The notes under the pieces: model-generated | Told to the model about the DNA's origin: nothing | The model's input: only the letters and a program-made list of their open reading frames with translations | Database searches by the model: none | Source of the DNA: Pseudomonas orientalis | GTDB taxonomy: Bacteria; Pseudomonadota; Gammaproteobacteria; Pseudomonadales; Pseudomonadaceae | DNA length: 64,000 bases | Direction: 5' to 3' | Assembly (NCBI RefSeq): GCF_002934065.1 | Contig: NZ_CP018049.1 | Span: 122,501-186,500 of the forward strand | Part shown: piece after piece, positions 20,001 to 29,000 of the stretch | Position numbering within the stretch: the first letter of the stretch is position 1 | How the letters are laid out: every line of letters begins with the position of its first letter | Translations under genes and position numbers: made by a program

Positions 20001-23000
20001 GGTCAGTACAACGTCGACTTTGTCGATGGTGTCGTTGATCGCAGTGGTTGCGCCGTTGCCTGCGACTTCCAATTTCTCGAAGTTGCCGCCCGTTGCGTCG
20101 GTAATCTTGACCGTTTGAGTGCTCTTATCGATGAACACATCATCGGTAGGCGCAGGCACAGTCACAGTGCCGACGGTATCGCCGGCCTTGATGGTGATGT
20201 TCGAACCGTTATCGAGTTTCAGCGTGACGTCAGTACCGGCCTTGTTGCTCAAGGTCGCGGTGTAGGTGATCTGGCCACCTTCGTTAACAGCATTTGGTGC
20301 GGTCAGCGTGACAGTCGTGGTGTTGTCAGTACCTGGGGTATCAGTCACGGTTGTAGTGACTTTGTCGGTACCTGGAACGAGGTTTTCGAAGTGCTCGCCG
20401 CCAGTAACGCCTTTGATCGCGGTCGTAACGATTTGGTCGCCTTTGTAAACATCATCCGGCGCAACAACCGAAACAGAACCGTTCGACTGATTCACACCAA
20501 TGGTGATGGTCTGTCCGTTATCCAACGTCACGGTCAACGGGTTGGTGATGTTGGTCACCGGCGCACCGTTTTTATCCACAAGGCTGGCGGTGTAGACGAT
20601 GTTGCCGCCTTCGCCGACGGTGGTGGTGGCGGTCAGTACAACGTCGACTTTGTCGATGGTGTCGTTGATCGCAGTGGTTGCGCCGTTGCCTGCGACTTCC
20701 AATTTCTCGAAGTTGCCGCCCGTTGCGTCTGTGATCTTGACCGTCTGAGTGCTCTTATCGATGAACACATCATCGGTAGGCGCAGGCACGGTGACGGTGC
20801 CGACGGTATCGCCAGCCTTGATGATAATCGACGAACCGTTGTCCAGCTTCAGCGTAACGTCGCTGCCTGCTTTGTTGGAGAGCGTGGCCGTGTAAGTGAT
20901 CTGGCCACCTTCGTTGACTGCGCTCGGCGCGGACAGGGTAACGGTGGTGGTGTTGTCGGTACCCGGTGTATCGGTAACGGTGGTGTTAACCGGCGTGGTG
21001 CCTGGAACGAGATTTTCGAAGTGCTCGCCACCGGTGACAGTCTTGATAGCAGTGATGACGGTCTGGTCGCCCTTGTACACATCATCCGGCGCAACAACCG
21101 AAACAGAACCGCTCGACTGATTCACGCCGATAGTGATGCTCTGGCCGTTATCCAACGTCACGGTCAACGGATTGGTGATGTTGGTCACCGGCGCGCCGTT
21201 TTTATCCACAAGGCTGGCGGTGTAGACGATGTTGCCGCCTTCGCCGATGGTGGTGGTGGCGGTCAGTACTACATCGACCTTGTCGATGGTGTCATTGATC
21301 GTGGTGGTTGCGCCGTTGCCTGCGACTTCCAGTTTTTCGAAGTTGCCGCCAGAAGCGTCGGTGATTTTGACGATCTGAGTGCTCTTGTCGATAAACACGT
21401 CATCGCTTGGAGCAGGCACGGTGATGGCGCCGACGGTGTCGCCGGCCTTGATGGTGATCGACGAGCCGTTGTCCAGCTTCAGCGTAACGTCGCTGCCTGC
21501 TTTGTTGGAGAGCGTGGCCGTGTAAGTGATCTGGCCACCTTCGTTGACGGCGGTTGGCGCGGTGAGCGTAACGGTAGTGGTATCAGCGGTGCTTGGGGTA
21601 TCGGTGACAGTGGTGTTAACCGCTGTGGTACTTGGCACCAGGTTCTCAAAGTGCTCGCCACCGGTGACAGTCTTGATAGCAGTGGTGACGGTCTGATCGC
21701 CTTCGTACACATCATCCGGCGCAACAACCGAAACGCTGCCGCTCGATTGGTTTACACCGATAGTGATGCTCTGGCCGTTATCCAAGGTGACGGTCAGCGG
21801 GTTGGTGATGTTGGTCACCAGCGCGCCGTTTTTATCCACAAGGCTTGCTGTGTAAACGATGTTGCCGCCTTCGCCGACGGTGGTGGTAGCGGTCAGTACA
21901 ACGTCGACTTTGTCGATGGTGTCGTTGATCGCAGTGGTTGCGCCGTTGCCAGCAACTTCCAACTTCTCAAAGTTGCCGCCCGTTGCGTCTGTGATCTTGA
22001 CCGTCTGCGTGCTCTTGTCGATGAACACGTCATCGCTTGGCGCTGGGACGGTCACGGTACCGACGGTATCGCCAGCCTTGATGATAATCGACGAACCGTT
22101 ATCCAGTTTCAGAGTGACGTCGCTGCCCGCTTTGTTAGAGAGCGTGGCCGTATAAGTGATCTGGCCACCTTCGTTGACGGCGGTTGGCGCGGTGAGCGTG
22201 ACGGTAGTGGTATCAGCAGTGCCTGGGGTATCGGTAACAGTGGTGTTAACCGCTGTGGTACCTGGCACCAGGTTTTCAAAGTGCTCGCCACCGGTGACAG
22301 TCTTGATTGCAGTGGTGACTGTTTGATCGCCTTTGTAGACGTCATTCGGTGCCACGGTGGTGACCGTGCCGCTGGATTGGTTCACACCGATGGTGATGGT
22401 TTTGCCGTTATCCAGTGTGACGGTCAGCGGGTTGGTGATGTTGGTCACCGGCGCGCCGTTTTTATCCACAAGGCTGGCGGTGTAGACGATATTGCCGCCC
22501 TCGCCGACGGTGGTGGTAGCGGTCAGTACAACGTCGACTTTGTCGATGGTGTCGTTGATCGCAGTGGTTGCGCCGTTGCCAGCAACTTCCAATTTCTCGA
22601 AGTTGCCGCCCGTTGCGTCTGTGATCTTGACCGTCTGCGTGCTCTTGTCGATGAATACGTCATCGGTCGGCGCAGGGACAGTCACAGTGCCGACGGTATC
22701 GCCGGCCTTGATGGTGATGTTCGACCCGTTATCGAGTTTCAGCGTGACGTCAGTACCGGCCTTGTTGCTCAAGGTCGCGGTGTAGGTGATCTGGCCACCT
22801 TCGTTAACAGCATTTGGTGCGGTCAGCGTGACAGTCGTGGTGTTGTCAGTACCTGGGGTATCAGTCACGGTTGTAGTGGCTTTGTCGGTACCTGGAACGA
22901 GGTTTTCGAAGTGCTCGCCACCGGTCACACCTTTGATAGCGGTGGTGACGGTTTGGTCGCCCTTGTAAACATCATCCGGTGCAACAACCGAAACGCTGGC

Positions 23001-26000
23001 GCTCGATTGGTTTACACCGATAGTGATGCTCTGGCCGTTATCCAGCGTCACGGTCAGCGGGTTGGTGATGTTGGTCACCGGCGCGCCGTTTTTATCCACA
23101 AGGCTGGCGGTGTAGACGATGTTGCCGCCTTCGCCGACGGTAGTGGTGGCGGTCAGTACAACGTCGACCTTGTCGATGGTGTCGTTGATCGCGGTAGTTG
23201 CGCCGTTGCCAGTAACTTCCAGCTTCTCGAAGTTGCCACCTGTTGCGTCAGTAATCTTGACCGTCTGGGTGCTCTTGTCGATGAACACGTCATCGCTTGG
23301 CGCAGGGACGGTCACAGTGCCGACGGTTTCACCGGCTTTGATGATGATGTTTGAACCGTTATCCAACTTCAGCGTGACGTCAGTACCGGCCTTGTTGCTC
23401 AAGGTCGCGGTGTAGGTGATCTGCCCACCTTCGTTGACTGCGCTTGGCGCGGTCAGCGTAACGGTAGTGGTATCAGCAGTGCCTGGGGTATCGGTAACAG
23501 TGGTGTTAACCGCTGTGGTACCTGGCACCAGGTTTTCAAAGTGCTCGCCACCGGTGACGGTTTTGATGGCGGTCGTGACGGTTTGATCGCCTTTGTAGAC
23601 ATCATCCGGTGCAATAACCGAAACGCTGGCGCTCGATTGATTTACACCGATGGTGATGCTCTGGCCGTTATCCAACGTCACGGTCAACGGATTGGTGATG
23701 TTAGTCACCGGCACGCCGTTCTTATCCACAAGGCTGGCGGTGTAAACGATGTTGCCGCCTTCGCCAACAGTAGTGGTGGCGCTCAGAACCACGTCGACTT
23801 TATCGATAGTGTCGTTGATCGTGGTAGTCGCACCGCTGCCTGCAACTTCCAGCTTTTCGAAGTTGCCGCCCGTTGCGTCTGTGATCTTGACCGTCTGTGT
23901 GCTCTTGTCGATGAACACGTCATCGCTTGGCGCAGGCACGGTCACAGTGCCGACGGTATCGCCGGCTTTGACAGTGATCAATGAGCCGTTATCCAGCTTC
24001 AACGTGACGTCGCTGCCCGCTTTGTAAGAGAGCGTAGCGGTGTAAGTGATCTGGCCACCTTCGTTAACGGCACTTGGTGCAGTCAACGTAACAGTGGTGG
24101 TGTCGTCAGTACGTGGTGTATCAGTCACGGTTGTAGTGACTTTGTCGGTACCTGGAACGAGGTTTTCGAAGTGCTCGCCACCGGTCACACCTTTGATAGC
24201 GGTGGTGACGGTTTGGTCGCCCTTGTAAACATCATCCGGCGCAACAACCGAAACACTGGCGCTCGATTGGTTTACACCGATAGTGATGCTCTGTCCGTTA
24301 TCCAACGTCACGGTCAACGGGTTGGTGATGTTGGTCACCGGCGCACCGTTTTTATCCACAAGGCTGGCGGTGTAGACGATGTTGCCGCCTTCGCCGACGG
24401 TAGTGGTGGCGGTCAGGACAACGTCGACCTTGTCGATGGTGTCGTTGATCGTTGTCGTTGCGCCGTTGCCAGCAATTTCCAGTTTTTCGAAGTTGCCACC
24501 GGTAGTTTCAGTGATCTGAACGGTCTGCGTGCTCTTATCGATGAACACGTCATCGCTTGGAGCAGGAACGGTCACTGTGCCGACAGTGTCGCCGGCTTTG
24601 ATCGTGATGCTCGAACCGTTATCCAGTTTCAGAGTGACGTCAGTACCGGCCTTGTTGCTCAAGGTCGCGGTGTACGTGATCTGGCCACCTTCGTTCGCCT
24701 GGGCCGGAGCCGTCAGTGTCACCGTGGTGGTGTTATCAGTGCCCGGTGTATCAGTAACGGTGGTATTGACGGGCGTAGTGCCTGGCACAAGATTTTCGAA
24801 GTGCTCGCCACCAGTGACAGTCTTGATAGCAGTGGTGACGGTCTGATCGCCTTTATAGACGTCATCCGGCGCAATAACCGAAACGCTGGCGCTCGATTGG
24901 TTCACACCGATGGTGATGCTCTGGCCGTTATCCAAGGTGACGGTTAACGGATTGGTGATGTTGGTTACCGGCGCACCGTTCTTATCCACAAGGCTGGCGG
25001 TGTAAACGATATTGCCGCCTTCGCCGACGGTGGTGGTAGCGGTCAGTACCACATCGACCTTGTCGATGGTGTCGTTGATCGCGGTAGTTGCGCCGTTGCC
25101 AGCAACTTCCAATTTCTCAAAGTTGCCGCCCGTTGCGTCGGTAATCTTGACGGTTTGAGTGCTCTTGTCGATGAACACGTCATCGGTAGGCGCTGGGACG
25201 GTCACGGTGCCGACGGTGTCGCCGGCCTTGATGGTGATCGACGAGCCGTTGTCCAGTTTCAGCGTGACGTCGCTGCCCGCTTTGTTAGAGAGCGTAGCGG
25301 TGTAAGTGATCTGGCCACCTTCGTTGACGGCAGTTGGCGCGGTCAGCGTGACGGTAGTGGTATCAGCAGTGCCTGGGGTATCGGTAACAGTGGTGTTAAC
25401 CGCTGTGGTACCTGGCACCAGGTTTTCAAAGTGCTCGCCACCGGTGACGGTTTTGATGGCGGTCGTGACGGTTTGATCGCCTTTGTACACATCATCCGGC
25501 GCAACAACCGAAACGCTGCCGCTCGATTGGTTTACACCGATAGTGATGTTCTGGCCGTTATCGAGTGTGACGGTCAACGGGTTGGTGATGTTAGTCACCG
25601 GCGCACCGTTTTTATCCACAAGGCTGGCGGTGTAAATGATGTTGCCGCCTTCACCGACGGTGGTGGTGGCGGTCAGAACTACATCAACCTTGTCGATGGT
25701 GTCATTGATCGTGGTGGTCGCACCGTTGCCCGCAACTTCCAATTTCTCAAAGTTGCCGCCAGAAGCGTCGGTGATTTTGACGATCTGAGTGCTCTTGTCG
25801 ATAAACACGTCATCGCTTGGAGCAGGCACGGTCACAGTGCCGATGGTTTCACCGGCTTTGATGGTGATGTTCGAACCGTTATCCAGTTTCAGCGTGACGT
25901 CAGTACCGGCCTTGTTGCTCAAGGTCGCGGTGTACGTGATTTGCCCACCTTCGTTAACAGCATTTGGTGCGGTCAGCGTGACAGTAGTGGTGTTATCAGT

Positions 26001-29000
26001 GCCTGGGGTATCAGTAACGGTGGTGTTAACTGGCGTGGTGCCAGGCACCAAGTTCTCGAAGTGCTCGCCACCAGTGACAGTCTTGATAGCAGTGGTGACG
26101 GTCTGATCGCCTTTGTACACATCATCCGGTGCAACAACCGAAACAGAACCGCTCGACTGATTCACGCCGATAGTGATGCTCTGGCCGTTATCCAACGTCA
26201 CGGTCAACGGATTGGTGATGTTGGTTACCGGTACGCCGTTCTTATCCACAAGGCTGGCGGTGTAAACGATGTTGCCGCCTTCACCGACGGTGGTGGTGGC
26301 GGTCAGGACTACATCAACCTTGTCGATGGTGTCGTTGATCGTGGTGGTCGCACCGTTGCCGGCAACTTCCAATTTCTCAAAGTTGCCGCCCGTTGCGTCG
26401 GTAATCTTGACCGTCTGAGTGCTCTTATCGATAAACACATCATCGCTTGGCGCAGGGACAGTCACGGTACCGACGGTATCGCCGGCTTTGATCGTGATGC
26501 TCGAGCCATTATCCAACTTCAGCGTGACGTCACTGCCCGCTTTATTGGAAAGCGTAGCGGTGTACGTGACCTGACCACCTTCGTTCGCCTGGGCCGGAGC
26601 CGTCAGCGTGACGGTAGTGGTGTTATCAGTGCCTGGGGTATCAGTAACGGTGGTGTTGACGGGCGTAGTGCCTGGCACCAGATTTTCGAAGTGCTCGCCG
26701 CCGGTGACGGTTTTAATAGCAGTGGTGACGGTCTGGTCGCCCTTATACACGTCATCCGGCGCAACAACCGAAACGTTGGCGCTCGATTGGTTTACGCCGA
26801 TGGTGATGCTTTGGCCGTTATCCAAGGTTACGGTCAGCGGGTTGGCGATGTTAGTCACCGGCGCACCGTTTTTATCCACAAGGCTGGCGGTGTAGACGAT
26901 GTTGCCGCCTTCGCCGACGGTGGTGGTAGCGCTCAGAACTACATCGACCTTGTCGATGGTGTCGTTGATCGTTGTCGTTGCGCCGTTGCCAGCAACTTCC
27001 AGTCTTTCGAAGTTGCCGCCAGTGGTCTCAGTGATCTGGACGGTCTGAGTGCTTTTATCGATAAACACATCATCGCTAGGCGCAGGCACGGTCACGGTGC
27101 CGACGGTGTCGCCGGCTTTGATGGTGATGTTCGAACCGTTGTCCAACTTCAGCGTGACGTCAGTACCGGCCTTGTTGCTCAAGGTCGCGGTGTACGTAAT
27201 CTGACCACCTTCATTCGCCTGGGTCGGAGCCGTCAGTGTCACAGTGGTGGTGTTGTCGGTACCCGGTGTATCGGTAACAGTGGTGTTAACGGGTGTGGTG
27301 CCGGGCACCAAATTCTCAAAGTGCTCGCCACCAGTGACGGTTTGAATAGCAGTGGTGACGGTCTGGTCGCCCTTATACACGTCATCCGGCGCAACAACGG
27401 AAACGCTGCCGCTCGATTGGTTTACACCGATGGTGATGTTCTGGCCGTTATCCAGCGTCACGGTCAGCGGGTTGGTGATGTTAGTCACCGGCACGCCGTT
27501 CTTATCCACAAGGCTGGCGGTGTAGACGATGTTGCCGCCTTCGCCGACGGTGGTGGTAGCGCTCAGAACTACATCGACCTTGTCGATGGTGTCATTGATC
27601 GTGGTGGTCGCACCGTTGCCCGCAACTTCCAATTTCTCGAAGTTACCGCCGGTGGTTTCGGTGATCTGAACGGTCTGTGTGCTCTTGTCGATGAACACGT
27701 CATCGCTTGGCGCAGGCACGGTCACGGTGCCGACGGTTTCACCAGCTTTAATGGTGATGCTTGAGCCGTTATCCAGCTTCAGCGTGACGTCAGTACCAGC
27801 CTTATTACTTAAGGTCGCGGTATAGGTGATCTGACCACCCTCGTTCGCTGCAGCCGGCGCGGTCAGCGTGACGGTCGTGGTATCGACGGAATCGGTAATG
27901 GTGGTGAGTGCCGGAGTCGTGCTCGGCACCAGGCTTTCGAAATTGCCGCCGGTTGCGCCTGTAATAGTGGTGCTGACGGTGCTGCCATTAACGTAGACAT
28001 CGTTCGGCGGTGTGTCGACCACGACCGTACCTGTCGACTCACCCGCCTTGATGGTAATCACCGAGCCATTGCTCAAGGTGACGCTCACCGGGGTTTGTGC
28101 CGGGTTGGTCAGGGTCGCGGTGTAAGTGATCTGACCGCCTTCGGTGACGGTCGTGTCGGCAGTCAGCGTAACGGCGGTGGCATCGACCGAGTCAGTAATA
28201 GTGGTAACCGCAGGCGTAGTGCTCGGCACCAGGTTTTCAAAGTTGCCGCCGGTTGCGCCGGTAATGGTGGTGCTGACGGTCGACCCGTTGACGTAGACAT
28301 CATTGGCCGGGGTATCGACTACGACAGTACCCGTCGACTCACCCGCCTTGATGGTAATCACCGAGCCATTGCTCAAGGTGACGCTCACCGGGGTTTGTGC
28401 CGGGTTGGTCAGGGTCGCGGTGTAGGTGATCTGACCGCCTTCGGTCACGGTCGAACCGGCCGTCAGCGTGACAGTGGTGGTATCGACCACATCAGTAATG
28501 GTAGTAACCGCAGGCGTAGTGCTCGGCACCAGGTTTTCAAAGTTGCCGCCGGTTGCGCCGGTGATAGTGGTGCTGACGGTCGAGCCATTAACGTAGACAT
28601 CATTGGCCGGCGTATCGACAACAACAGTACCTGTGGACTCACCCGCCTTGATGGTAATCACCGAGCCATTGCTCAAGGTGACGTTCACCGGGGTTTGTGC
28701 CGGGTTGGTCAATGTCGCGGTGTAGGTGATCTGACCACCTTCGGTCACGGTCGAACCGGCCGTCAGCGTGACAGTAGTGGTATCGACCACATCAGTAATA
28801 GTGGTGACCGCAGGCGTCGTGCTCGGCACCAGGTTTTCAAAGTTGCCGCCGGTAGCTCCGGTAATGGTGGTGCTGACGGTCGAACCATTAACGTAGACGT
28901 CATTGGCCGGAGTATCGACTACCACCGTACCCGTCGATTCCCCCGCCTTGATGGTAATCACCGAGCCATTGCTCAAGGTAACGCTCACCGGCGTCTGCGC

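Noticed and set aside
14928..23354. Very long plus-strand open frames (14928-19574 and 19761-23354) opposite lapA
   Set aside because: They mirror the repeat periods of lapA on the other strand, code for low-complexity D/G/V/R-rich repeats, and have no ribosome sites or known domains. In an indel-free tandem repeat, one stop-free unit makes a long false frame.
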